Source: Tubiluchus corallicola (lineage: Eukaryota > Priapulida > Priapulimorpha > Priapulimorphida > Tubiluchidae). Taken from it: DNA of 55,000 nt. Numbering within the stretch: the stretch's first letter is position 1; each line of letters opens with the position of its first letter. Of this stretch, positions 22,720 through 36,900 are shown in pieces. The notes below the pieces were generated by a model. That model made no database searches. It saw only the letters and a program-made list of their open reading frames with translations, and was not told where the DNA came from. A program made the position numbers and the translations under genes. The DNA lies in the NCBI GenBank assembly GCA_030141605.1, contig JAQGDQ010000155.1:400001-455000 (forward strand), given 5' to 3'.

Positions 22720-23397
22720 AAGTTTTAGGCCTCATTGTATAGCTTTCCATACAACAACAACATGACATTGATTAGTTCGAACTACTGGGCAAGTTTTAGG
22801 CCTCATTGTATAGTTTCCATACAACAACATGACGTTGATTAGTTCGAACTACTGGGCAAGTTTTAGGCCTCATTGTATAGCTTTCCATACAACAACATGA
22901 CGTTGATTAGTTCGAAATACAACAACATGACGTTGATTAGTTCGAAATACAACAACATGACGTTGATTAGTTCGAACTACTGGGCAAGGTTTAGGCCTCA
23001 TTGTATAGCTTTCCATACAACAACATGACGTTGATTAGTTCGAACTACCGGGCAAGTTTTAGGCCTCATTGTATAGTTTTCCATACAACAACATGACGTT
23101 GATTAGTTCGAACTACTGGGCAAGTTTTAGGCCTCATTCTATAGCTTTCCATACAACAACATGACGTTGATTAGTTCGAACTACCGGGCAAGTTTTAGGC
23201 CTCATTGTATAGCTTTCCATACAACAACATGACGTTGATTAGTTCGAACTACCGGGCAAGTTTTAGGCCTCATTCTATAGCTTTCCATACAACAACATGA
23301 CGTTGACTAGTTCGAACTACTGGGCAAGTTTTAAGGCCTCATTCTGTAGCTTTCCATGCAACAGCATGATGTTGATTAGTTCGAACTACCAGGCAAT
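22720..23397. repeat. Minisatellite, about 68-bp unit, about nine copies
   Basis: The unit includes AAGTTTTAGGCCTCATTGTA, CCATACAACAACATGACG and TTGATTAGTTCGAACTAC. A short sub-unit of about 33 bp is additionally duplicated near 22905-22975. Confidence 0.9.
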
Positions 23398-25442
23398 GCA
23401 TCGAACTAATGTAGTGCAACCTATTTTTTTCTATTTGAAGTATCTCATCAATAAAGCAGTTCTAATACTGGTTGACGATAAATTTGGTACAGCTAAACAT
23501 TTTATTAATGTGCAGGCTATTTAAAAAGTAGGCCTAATCGTAAACTTTAACAAATGGGACTACTGGAAGGAAATTTGTGATGTTGCTTTCTTAATAATTT
23601 TTAACACTTTGGCAAAGATTTGAACTGAAACAGACATTAGGTAAATCCAATTACGTGCTTTTGAATTTTGAAGGCAAAACAAAGTTGTACGTTATTAATG
23701 ACGTAATAATTTCTATTCAATATTAAATTTATTTGTATCCCACTCTATCGAAAGCATACAGCATTAGCAAAGTACACACTAACAACAATTAGGCTATTAT
23801 TATTAATTTAATAACACATTACAACATAAGTAATGTACTTTTAACAAATACATTGTAGTAATACAAAAGTAACAACGTTTTAAAAACTTGTAAATCTAGC
23901 ACTGTAATCACTATCGAGTAAAACTAACTGGTGATTCAAAGACATTTAACAATGACAGTGAATTTAGATTTTTGACTGATGGTGAAAATTTCTACATGTT
24001 TGCAGATACGTAAAAAGAAGTCCCAAAGCAGTTGCGATTTAAAACAAGGAACATTTTCTTAAATTAGCACATAAATTTACACACAAGGTTATTCATAACT
24101 TCACACAATTTTCTTAACTTACACCAACAATTTTATCAGAACTATATCGTTGCAAAATTAGATTTGAAATGCAATGTCAAATGAAATGCCCGAGTCGCCA
24201 GCTAGATTCACACGAGGAAAAATATTATATCAAATAACGATGACACTTGGTAAGAACATAGTGTTTACATGAATCACAAACCTGATATCCACTTGATTGC
24301 AAGAGCCTCACATGGCAAAAAACTATAGGGTTGCCACTTTAAAAAACAATACTTCACATCATCAATATTGACAAGTTTCTTCATTACACAGTGTTAAGAA
24401 ATTAAACGCATATTATTTAACCCTTTCATGCGCCATTACATATTTGCTCCAGCGTTATGTTCAGGTATTTTCACCACCATGGCAAAATGCTGCAGTTGAG
24501 CATTTTTAAACAAAATATTTGCTTCTTTACACCAAAAAGTCAAGTGGCTTCTATCATGAGTCTTTTACCAAGCTCTGTTTCAAAGACTGTTGAAAATCCG
24601 GCATCCAACCATATTGAACGTCTGCAATTAACATTTGATATCTCAATAGTTACTTGTAAAGCACTACCAGCACAAGAAAATTCTCTTAAATAAACTTAAA
24701 AAATTCGTCTTGAAGTTTTGTATCACATATATGCTGTCTTATTACATACAGAGCTTGCGTTATCAGTAGCGCTGTATAAAACTTTTAAATTCAAACTCCC
24801 GGTATAAGTTCAAGTAACACTGCGTGAATTTGAAAAAAAATAATCAGAGCATTCGTAGTATACTGCTCGCTAACTAAGCAAAAATTTAAATTACTTTGAA
24901 TTGTCAAAAATATCAATAATATACTTTTGGTGAGTCACTGATGCACGCTGAGATGGCAATTCAGTACCATTTGTAGTTTGAACCCTTTACAAAAACACGT
25001 GATGTAAGTGTGACGTCACGCAAATATTTAAGAGTCAGTTAGACACCCAATCCGGTGATCATTATCCTATATGTTACTCTTACTAGTTTTCTTTAATAAA
25101 CCGCATTGTTAGTAGTTATACCGACATCAGGATGTACGATCTAAATAATAATAGCGTCACATTATTCTTTTGAATAATTTCTACCAAGAACAAAACAACG
25201 TGATTTCTTGTCCGCTTCGAATTGAAGGATTTGACTAGATTTTTATCAAAATGCCACTAATGCAATTGCTAGCGAAAAGGACTACTAGATCTGGCCAATG
25301 GCAATCAATGTAAAATCTTACACTGTATGCGAACTAACACAACACAACCCAATAGACAATTTGCTGCAAAATAAGAAAACATTAGTATGAAGTCTTAAGT
25401 TTGTTCTTAGAAACTCACCATGATACAGCATTGCATTCCACA

Positions 25443-25616
25443 TCATACATGGATTATTTGCGCAGGCGCATTGTGCACCATTTTTGGTTTAATACCGTTG
25501 TTTTTCATGTAGGCAAGAAACTGATCTGGAAGCTCCCATAATAAGTCCTTTGCTAACTGCGCCTGGCTAAGGTCCAGATTATGACCACCGGCATAATAGT
25601 CTTTGAATGTAACAAA
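25443..25616 (-). CDS. CPNE: Copine terminal exon with stop codon
   Basis: The acceptor TTTCATTTTCAG opens [20 protein letters not shown]. The exon continues through [20 protein letters not shown] to a short tail and TGA at 25445-25443. A strong donor-like GTGAGT follows the stop by about 24 bases. Confidence 0.95.
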   Translation of the reverse strand, partial: FVTFKDYYAGGHNLDLSQAQLAKDLLWELPDQFLAYMKNNGIKPKMVHNAPAQIIHV

Positions 25617-28600
25617 CTGAAAATGAAATTAGTTTAGAATGCAAACTTAAAGTATATTTAAACGACAAGAAAACGTTTAGCTTATATAAAGCTAAAAAAT
25701 CGTCTTGAAATTTTGTATCATCCACGTATTGCGCACAGACCTTGTATTAATAGCAACGCTGTATAAAACTTGTAAATTTAAACTTCCTCGGTTACCGTTG
25801 GGCGCTGCCATTTGAGCAGTAAGTTGTTTGAAACAAATTTAGATAACATTGAATAAAACATTAAAAAAATAATCAAGGCATTCGTAGCACATTCTTCACT
25901 AACTAAGCAAGATTTTAAATTATTTTATCTTGTCAATAAGATTAAAAATAATTTTTGGTGAGTATGTGGCGCACCCTGGGATGGTGAGTCAGTGACATTT
26001 TACCAGGTGGTGCGAACATGCTAAATTATTAGGAATCTTCTTTTCTAGTCATATAAATCTTTCAAACAGGTAAGCGTAAGTGGTAAGTAATATAACTTTG
26101 TTTGAGAAGTTTTTTTGGGACGTACTTGCCAAGTCCAGTTGTCTTCTGCTATAAATGAATAGTATTCAAGTCATATTTATTTTAAGTAAAAACTCCTGGT
26201 TTTATAGGTAGTTGAACTGCAGTGGCATACTCAACACATTCACACAATCCTAGTAAAACGAGAATCGGGATCAATTAACTTTTATTTTTTATACAAATCG
26301 CCAGCATCCAAATTGGGATCCATAATCATTGACAAAGTCAGATGGCTGCGGCAGGACCAGTACAAATCTTATTATTAAGGGAAGGCCTACTCCTCCAAAA
26401 TAAGACGCTAATAACGGGCGGGGTATCTTAGCAACATTTGAATGTCGATAAATCATGAATGAAGTAAATAACCAGAACGTTATGATGAACACACCTGTCA
26501 AGCACACGTATGGACCTAACGTCACCGATCCATCCACTGATCAGGCTCGGTGCTGCTTAACTTTGGCACAATCACACACTAGCTACATGATTATTCATCT
26601 TAGACCAATATCGCTTAAAAACAATCTCTTGTCCACCCCGGAGAATACTTTGTGTATTTCTATTAAAATGTCGCTTAATAGCACCAGGACCCAAGTAATA
26701 TTAACGTACAGGTTGCAAATTTCATCTTACCTGACACATATCACGCTGTGTCGCAAGTCTGGTATTGTCCGAGTCAAATTCTTCCATACCTGAATTATTA
26801 AAAATGTATGTAAGATAGAATGTATGTAAACATGTATATATTTATAAGTATATGCAAGTACTTGCATAGCTGTATTTAGTTTTTGCTGGATTACTGCTGC
26901 GTTTCTTTTATTTTAGAATTTCTGCCAGTCCAATGTCTATAGTTAACGTAAATAAGGTATGATAATGATAATGATAATGATAACATATGTCGCCTAGGAA
27001 TGGGTATGCTCTTTCTCATCTCCACAGATAAGCCAGGAGAAAAACTGGGTCATAAGAAGGATTTCTGCACTTAGGAGTGTTCAGGGTAAAACACTCTGTA
27101 CAGTACCCTAAAACACGAGTACCGTCCTGGCGTTAGCAACCTGAGACGATGCTGAGAAATCATGTTCTATTACAATGACATGAAAAGAGACTTAATTTAG
27201 AAACAAAAACCGCAGGTTTGATCTCAATCCCAACGAAATTAACAATATGATTTTGTTACTTACAAAATACAATGTTTCAACTGATATTACAAAGTAGATA
27301 ACATTGCAGTTTGTCTATTCTTATCAGGGGCCTAGTGACATTAATGACACAGAGACATTCGTTTTATAGATTTTTATTTTTTACTTCTGCTGATTGTATA
27401 TGCCTTTCAAATTGAAAAAATACACAAAATAGCCAATTTAAAAAGAAGTACAGTACATGTGTAGGCCTATATGCAATTTATGGGCAGAACTGTGATGCAC
27501 CACAAGGATCCACCTTAGGACTACCATTTTTTCTTATTTACATTATTGTTTTACTTTTTCGTGCTGACTTCAATGCATGTCTTTTTGCTGACGAGTAGCT
27601 TGTTCCTTGCGTCCATTCTCTTTATTTACAAGTTTATTTAATCTATTTATTTATTCTTTGTAGTTCCTGAAGTCCCAATATGGTAGTAGGTGTCTGGCAA
27701 CGGGTGAAGCCCAAAGACTCATTTTGAATACTGCCATATTTGGTTGATTTATGGCCACATTCGGTTCTGACTAACTGAATGAACTTTCATGTCCCCTTCC
27801 CACACTGCTGATTGTTTGCCGTTGCAATTAGATTGTCACTAATCTCCTGGGACTTATTATCATATATTAAAACTGGTACATTATAATAAAATATACTTAT
27901 ATGTATGCTGTAATACAGTACAATACTTTATATAACATGTATATGATATAGATACTCTTGCCTGAAATGAATGGACATGTTCATAAAGACAAGGATTACA
28001 GAATTAAAAGTTCAAATAGGAAAAAATATTTGTTAAACTCGGGCACCATAAACACTAACTAAAGAGAAATCTTTTTCAGCAGTTTTAACAACTTAATTGC
28101 TTTTTCGAACTGTAGTACAAGTGGTATGAAAAAAAATCAAGTTTTTACAATTTATTACAATTTTCAATGTAAATCATAGTTTTAAGATACAAACAAACAC
28201 GATACAATAAGTTACTGCTACTCATATAGGAAATAAATATAAAGTGCCAAACGTGCTCGAGCTTCAACAACATTTATGATTTTCGAATATGCAAATATTA
28301 AATCAGTTTTTGCAAAAAAATCTAGGAACGTGCAAATCTCAAACCCGTAGACAGTACGCTGTCGTTTTAATCTGGAAGAAAATAAATTGCACGCTTCACA
28401 ACAACGTAATTCATTTATCATAAATCCTCCAGTTATTAAGACTTTGCATCGAATGTATCTGGTATTAGTCTTAATTGTTTAGGAATTCTATCGTTAAATT
28501 TTAAGTAAATAATACGAAAACCACCAAAATTTGCAGAATCTCTGCCTGACAAGAATTAAGCCAGCTTACGCCAGAGTGCAAAATAACGTTTTGTCGTGCA

Positions 28601-31600
28601 AACCATAGACCATTATTTGGCAGAAGCGAAATAAAAAGATATAATAAACTATTGTGTTATTTACACTTAGAAAATCATGCAAAAAATTCATGCAAAATTA
28701 AAAGAAAATTGGAATTTACATTTCTATAGGAAAACGCTGCTAGTTTCTTAATTATCTAAGGGTAATTTAAACATTTTTAATTTATATCTGTAGTCCACAA
28801 TATAACAATTCCGCTTAGGTCAATTTTCTTAACAAATATTAGGAATTGACGTAATATTGAAAAGCGTAGACCACTTTATGATCACGCATGAATACGGTTC
28901 ATTTACATTTGTTCAATTTTCTATCATTTGACAAAGGCGCAATAGGCCACAATAATATAACCATTTCTATGTGTAAATCTTTTAGAACATTCTTTATGTG
29001 CACAGCTGCATAGTCAATTATCAAATTGAAAACTTGCTTGCGCAGTCAGTAACATTTGAGTGACATATTTACATGTTTTGGATAGGCGTATTCGAACAAT
29101 GTTACACCTAATTCAACGCTGAACACCTAATGATGCTGAACATTTGACACTTCTTTCTCATTTAACGACGCATGTTTCATTTTAACAACGATTTTTTTAC
29201 TTTGCTGATAGCCAATTTTCATCTATCAACAAACTTTTTACTTAATTTGAAGCATTAAAACGGCACACATTGCATTGCTCTGTTTTAAAACTGCATCAAT
29301 AACACAAACAGTGCAATTGTTACACATGTTTTAGCTTCCCGACTGACTACTATACTTGCAGCCCCGCCTTCAAGCGAGATCTGTGAACAAACTTTGTGTG
29401 AAGGAATTCTACCTGCAACCTGTTCCCATAGCAACCAGACTACGTAGTAAATGATGCAGCGTTTATTGTTACCAATGTGAGTTACCAATTATTAAATCAT
29501 TCTTTTCCTAACTTCCACACATTCTTTCAAAACTTGGAGTGCCTATTATAACAACGATTTTCAACATGCCTCATAAATCGGTTGGTTTTGACTCTGTAGT
29601 GTTTATTGTTTATTGGCTGCCTAGGCTTAAACATTAATGTAAGAGAAACTGCTTGCTAGGTACGTATTGGTAAGAAAAATAGGTGGTTTCAAGCAAGCAG
29701 AAGGAAATTAATTGGTAGAAACCATAAAGAAACTCACAAAAAGCTTAATTTATATGATTTAAACAGCATTACTTTTTTCTCTGGAACGTATCTCAATTCT
29801 TTTACATTACTTTCAATGGAAGATTTGGTTTCATTTAACGACGTTTCGCTTAACGTCGAGTTTGGCTGGAATGCATTAGCATCGTTAAGTGAGGACTTAC
29901 TGTAATAAAGTTGTGCTTGAGCTGCAATTATATGTAGTCTTACAAAATAAATATTTTTAAAGCAAGACATGCTAAAAAAGATTTGAGTTCAAGGACATAA
30001 ATTATCTTTTTTAATATAGCAATCTCAGAAATTTTTAACAAAAATGTAAGAAAATGTCAGCACCAAATTATTATATTAAGTGACAAAAATCAAGTTAAAA
30101 CTGGTGCATTCATAACAAAATCATTATAAAGATTATAAATGTAAAAAATTCAAAAGTATTTCAAAATTTTGAATGGTTACCTTCCCCCTTTTGTTTAGCT
30201 ATAGCTTTTAGTCCTACAATCAGAACGAAATGTTAGTTATGCGCATGTGCAAACTACAACAGCAGTTACTATAGACATTATTACATAGTTACAACCATAA
30301 TATAAATATGTATGGTTACAACCATAAGCTGCTGCTACCGTGACATCTACCAAACGAATGGAGAAGTTGGCAGCTGGAACACCCTATTCTGGCACAGTTT
30401 AGCTAGAATATTCAAACCTGATGTGCATTTTTATGAAAGCACCAATTTTGGGACACAGATATCATAATACATTAAGAATAAATTTGGACATTGGGCATCA
30501 TATAACTGCCCTCTGGCAACCGTGGTAACCATGCTAACTGTAGTAACCATTTTCCAAAATTCCTAGTTAGGTATGCCACTTTCTTAATCCTCGATGGCCT
30601 AACATCTTAATTTATGTGAAATATTGCATTAAGCTACCTCTGTGACAAAATTGATGGTTTTGTCAAAAAGGCACAATAGGTTAGCTTAACTGTCCCATTA
30701 CTAATGTTACAGGTAACAAAGATTGTGCAGAACGTTTTCCTTGACACATATACGTCTAACTACTATGTACCAAACATGCTCAGACTATCGTAAGTCACAT
30801 TTCCAAGATTAGTTCACTTCTATCAGCTTCTTATATGTGCAAAACACTGAATATAGCTTTGGGGAAGACCTGGACAGACACAATGAAACGTTAAGAAACA
30901 TGTTGAGATAATATGTTTTCTAACTATATGCTGCAATAGCACAAAACTGCACAATGCACAATCACCTACCTTAACACCCTCTTTTGCTACAAACTTAGCA
31001 GGAGATTTTATAATTTTTATTTGATAATACATAATACATAAATTAAAGTTACACCCAACTGTGAAACATTAAAATTCTACTCTCGTTCACTCACCTGTGA
31101 AATCAGCTTCACCTATCCCCACAATTAAGATTGAGACTGGTAGGGCTGAAGCCTATAATGTAAAAAATATTATTCTTGTACCTACAACATTTTTATATAG
31201 TATAAACAAACATACCAGTGTAGCTCACGGCTGTCGTAACGCATGGTCACACTGTGCAGTTGTTTGAGGGCCCCACGAGCATAGCCGCCACCATGCAGGG
31301 TCGTCTTAACGCATAGTCACACTGCGCAGTAACTCGGGGGCCAGAAGAGCATAGTGGTCCCATGCAGGGTCGTCTTAACACATAATCACACTGCGCAGTT
31401 GCTCAGGGGCCCCACGAGCATAGTGGTCCCATGCAGGGCTGTCGTAACACATGGTCACACTGCGCAGTTGTTTGAGGGCCCCACGAGCATAGCCGCCCCC
31501 ATGCTGGGTCGTCTTAACGCATAGTCACACTGTGCAGTAACTTCGGGGACCAGAAGGGCATAGTGGTCCATGCAGGGTCGTCTTAACACATGATCACACT

Positions 31601-33761
31601 GCGCAGTACTCAAGGGCCCCACGAGCATAGTGGTCCCATGCAGGGTCGTCTTAACACATGATCACACTGCGCAGTTGCTCAGGGGCCCCACGAGCATAGT
31701 GGTCCCATGCAGGGTCGTCTTAACACATGATAGCACGGCGCAGTTGCTCTGGGGCTCCATGAGCATAGCGGTCCCTTGCTGGGCAATCTTAATGCATGGT
31801 CACACGTTCGAACGTCTGTGTTGATTAATCTGCAGTACAGCACGTTTTTCAATGTCTAAACACTGATTTTGTCCGAAGTACTAAGTCAGTAAATATTATA
31901 ATTATGTTTAAATTTATCAACCATTTACATTTTTATTCCTGTGATGAGATATGTAGGTAAGGGCCCAATGCACTGCTTTGCTCCGGGCACATTATGCAGC
32001 AGCCCTGGTGTAACTTGGCATTATAATTTTAACAACCCAACAGCATTACTTATCACAAAGCTGTGGCAAGGTTTATAAATCAGCACCAACTTTGTTACAG
32101 GTTTATAAATCAGCACCAACTTTGTTGTAGGTTCATAAATCAGCACCAGCTTTGTTACAGGTTTATAAATCAGCACCAACTTTGTTATAGGTTTATAAAT
32201 CAGCACCAATTTTGTTATAGGTTTATAAATCAGCACCAATTTTGTTGTAGATTCATAAATTAGCACCAACTTTGTTACAGGTTTATAAATCAGCACCAAC
32301 TTTGTTACAGGTTAATAAATCAGCACCAATTTTGTTATAGGTTTATAAATCAGCACCAATTTTGTTGTAGGTTCATAAATTAGCACCAACTTTGTTACAG
32401 GTTTATAAATCAGCACTAACTTTGTTACAGGTTTATAAATCAGCACCAATTTTGTTGTAGGTTCATAAATCAGCACCAACTTTGTTATAGGTTTATAAGT
32501 CAGCACCAATTTTGTTATAGGTTTATAAATCAGCACCAATTTTGTTGTAGGTTCATAAATTAGCACCAACTTTGTTACAGGTTTATAAATCAGCACCAAC
32601 TTTGTTACAGGTTAATAAATCAGCACCAATTTTGTTATAGGTTTATAAATCAGCACCAATTTTGTTGTAGGTTCATAAATTAGCACCAACTTTGTTACAG
32701 GTTTATAAATCAGCACTAACTTTGTTACAGGTTTATAAATCAGCACCAATTTTGTTGTAGGTTCATAAATCAGCACCAACTTTGTTACAGGTTTATAAAT
32801 CAGCACCAACTTTGCTATATGTTTATAAATCAGCACCAACTTTGTTATAGGTTTATAAATCAGCACCAACTTTGTTACAGGTTTATAAATCAGCACCAAC
32901 TTTGTTACAGGTTTATAAATCAGCACCAACTTTGTTGTAGGTTCATAAATTAGCACCAACTTTGTTACAGGTTTATAAATCAGCACCAACTTTGCTATAT
33001 GTTTATAAATCAGCACCAACTTTGTTATAGGTTTATAAATCAGCACCAACTTTGTTACAGGTTTATAAATCAGCACCAACTTTGTTACAGGTTTATAAAT
33101 CAGCACCAATTTTGTTGTAGGTTCATAAATTAGCACCAACTTTGTTACAGGTTTATAAATCAGCACCAACTTTGCTATATGTTTATAAATCAGCACCAAC
33201 TTTGCTATATGTTTATAAATCAGCACCAACTTTGTTACAGGTTTATAAATCAGCACCAATTTTGTTGTAGGTTCATAAATCAGCACCAACTTTGTTGTAG
33301 GTTTATAAATCAGCAACAACATTTTTGTTTAATTAATTCATAACAAACACTATTGCTAAAAATTTCGCGGTTTATACAGACCTTAATTTTTGTAATTTTG
33401 CATAATAGTCTTAGTTGGCTTTCCTACCTTATACGTAGAATTACCATTTGCTTATAAACGCAGTATTTATAAAATATTAGACTTGTCATAGTGTATGTAC
33501 AAGAATTAACAGACTACTGTGAATTTTGAAGAAACCTATTTGTGTTTTTAATTATGTTGGTTATCTTACTTGAATAATGGCTTGCTTTGTTTGTGGCATG
33601 TCAGTAACAACGCCATCTGTCAGAAGCAAAAGCACATAGTATGTATCTTTTACCTCAGATGCATACCTAGAAAAAATGAATATATGTGTACACATGTTTA
33701 TATCTTTATTATGTGTTTGCATGTGTGTGTGTCTGTTATCTCCCTCCTTTCTCTCTCTCTC

Positions 33762-33809
<48 letters not shown>

Positions 33810-33839
33810 CTGTCACTCTTTCCCTCTCTCTCTCTCTTC

Positions 33840-33900
<61 letters not shown>

Positions 33901-33933
33901 CCCTCTCTCTCGCTCTCTCTCCCTCTCTCTCCT

Positions 33934-33964
<31 letters not shown>

Positions 33965-36900
33965 GTCACTCTTTCTCTCTCTTCTCTCTCTCTCTCTCTC
34001 TTCCTCTCTCTCTCTCTCTCTACCCCCTTTCTCTCGCTCTCCCGCTCTTACTCTGTTTCACTCTTCATTACTTTTTTTGTGTTTCTATTTCCCTTTTCCT
34101 GTTATTCCAAAATTAATCAGGCCAGATTAACATAAGAAGCAAATCACAAGTCACAGAGTTTGATATTGGCTAAAAATAATGTTTGAAGAATATCTACGCA
34201 AAGTAAAAGAAACAAGATTGAATATTCATTTTCAGTGCGCATGCTCAGGAATCTCAAAAGATTATACTAGAGAGACAATGGCAAAACATATTTTACGTTA
34301 CAACCGTTAAACATTTTTAAAATGACAGAAGATGACAGCAGAGGTATTAGTTTCTACTCACTTGGCAACTTTATTGATGATTGGTGCAAAATTTGTTGGC
34401 CCAAACAATGTAACTCGATGCAGCGACCTCTGGTATGCATCTATCACTCCTTCTAATCCATGACAAAATGGATCTTTTTCATTTCCATTCTGTGGGTAAA
34501 GTAACGAGAAAGTGAAGATTCATCAAAATGGTTTGCATTTGACAACAATAAGCTAGTTGTATGTACATCAAACTCCATGCAGAAACTCAGACACTGCACG
34601 CAATGTAATGATAGCTGTTTCATCTCTAGTTGTTCCAGTGGCCGCTCGTGTATAGGTACTGTGGAGAGGGGAACAGGCCTACTGGGAACAGGCCTACAGT
34701 AGTAGCTAGTAAGGCACAACTTTCTAGGTTAGGAACCACAGTTGTTTTTATTAAAATAGTATTACATGTATCTGTTTCATCCTATCAAAAGTTCATGTCT
34801 ATAAGTTACAGATTATTTTTACTTTATTATCCGTGAGCGCTAGCGTCCCCGTCACAGTGGCAGCTCATGCATAGGAACTGCAGCCCCCATATATTCACTC
34901 AATATTATCGATAATATTCAATATATGTACTGCAGCACCCCCTATTTCCACTCAGTATTATCGATAATATTCAATGTAATAAGTCCTTTTTCTTTAGTTC
35001 TTTCTCTATATTTGAACGGAACCAGAACACGTGAGGGTAGTACTGTTTACTTCACAGCCTAGAACACAGGTGTGCTTGACAGCTCCAGCAATGTGGTGAT
35101 TGTCTGTTGTGCGCATGCGGCCATGCGCACATGTCTGGGTTATTGTGTCCAAGACTGAGATAAGACGCTGCACGCTAGGTAGAGAAAGGAGTGTTGATCA
35201 AGGAAAAAATTATTAATCTTTTCTATTATCAAAGTAAAACAAGAAGAATGGATTTTGTTCTTAAATAAATGGATCAATTTAAGCTTAAATTAACTTGAAA
35301 AATTAATTAAATAGATTTATTTAACTTGAAAACTGTAACAATTTAGACTGTAAGTGAGTATATAAAATTTTCGTTTAGGATTTCATAAAATTTGTGTATA
35401 AATTTTCTTTTTATATGTTTGTTTTGTTTTACACGATATTAAAACAATTACTAAATTTTCTGAAGCAGCGCCCCCACTAATTTTAGCTACGAGCTGCAAC
35501 TGAGTTGTACACTAAAAAGTTACAAATTATTATTATTAGAGGAATTACTGTACTGTCTCGAATTCACACAAGCACACATTGCGTAGGACATTTTCACACG
35601 TATTTATCATTATTTTAAAGAGAAAAAAGAGAATTTTGAAGTATATCCCAAAGAAACTTCCATACTTTTTTTTGCTTCGTAAAGAGTGTGTTCTTGTGTT
35701 TAAACGTTTGTCATACTTACCAATGGGAAGTCGTGAAGAGCTTTGTTTTCTGGGGGCGTCCGTGCACCATAACCAAATGCAAGAACTTGTTTATCTCTGA
35801 AAGAATTGCAAAAGAAAATTAATATTACAGAATACAGATAGCTATAATTTACGAGTTGCATAGATCATGTATGAATTAAAGAACAAGAAAAGGATTTCGT
35901 GAAGTAGGTTTCAAAAATCACCTTAAAAATTACAGCATTTTTATGCGTATATCATACTCGCATTAAAAGGAACTTTTGTTTTTCTTCATTTTAAATCTGC
36001 AGTTTTGCTTACCTGCTGGAAAGGCTTATGTAACTAGAAATAATAATTTAAAATATTTGTGCCAATTGATAAAATGACACTCGCTCACGATCCAGGGTGC
36101 GCCACTCACTAACCAAAAATATATTTTTAATCTTACTGAAAAGATACAATAATTTAAAATTTTATTTAGTTAGCAACGTGTGCTATGTATGCTCTGATTA
36201 TTATTTCAAACTTCGTGCATCATTATCTAAATTTGTTTCAAACGACCTGCAATCAAAATGGCCGCACCTAACGGTCATCACGGGAGTATAAATTTACATA
36301 TTTTATACAACATTACTGCCAATGCAAGCCCTGTATGCATAATGGCAGTATGTAAGTGGAATGAAATTTCAAGACGAATTTTTTAAGCTTTATGTAAGTG
36401 GAAATATTTCTTGCACTTTAAAGGAAAGTATAAAAAGGAAAGAAAAGAGAGTTGAATTAACTATATCTCACAATGCACATACCTGTCGTAATCTAATACT
36501 ATTTCTCCAATAGATTCCATCATTCTAGCATAACAGTTGGAAGTATAGGCGTTCATATAGTGTAAGCTTGTCGATTGTATTGGATCTCCATTAGACGCCG
36601 TGAAATCTACACCTAGCGCCATCTTTAGGTGAATTCCACTACGAATGTAATCCAGTAAACTGGGCTGCGTTTCAATTTCACAACTCAGCAGTGTGATCTG
36701 CAAAAGACAAAAATGACTGAAATTGTTTTTAACTCAATTTGACACTTGCATGCTAGGATTCAGAAAGGCCTGCTTAATGCAGGTAATTGTGGCAGGATGA
36801 GAACCGATCTCACTATCAAGGAAAGGTCTCTAACTTGATCCACTGAACTTACAGGGAGTCTAAATCATGTCAAATGCATCAATATTTTCCACCAACAACA

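Larger units (their letters stand above)
21126..25442. other. Intergenic region between HSF-like and copine 3' ends
   Basis: The two genes converge here. It contains (GA)n and (AT)n tracts, a dispersed repeat, the 68-bp minisatellite and a repeat copy at 24690-25060. 23400-24690 and 25060-25440 show nothing further; the small open frames there have no recognisable features. Confidence 0.5.

Noticed and set aside
32021-33322. Decapeptide-repeat 'proteins' on the minus strand
   Set aside because: Produced by the 30-bp minisatellite whose length is a multiple of three; it lies wholly within a copine intron and stops recur with the array variants.
33570-34135. Three overlapping plus-strand frames of about 150-190 codons
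   Set aside because: CT microsatellite in a copine intron, partly antisense to a confirmed copine exon.
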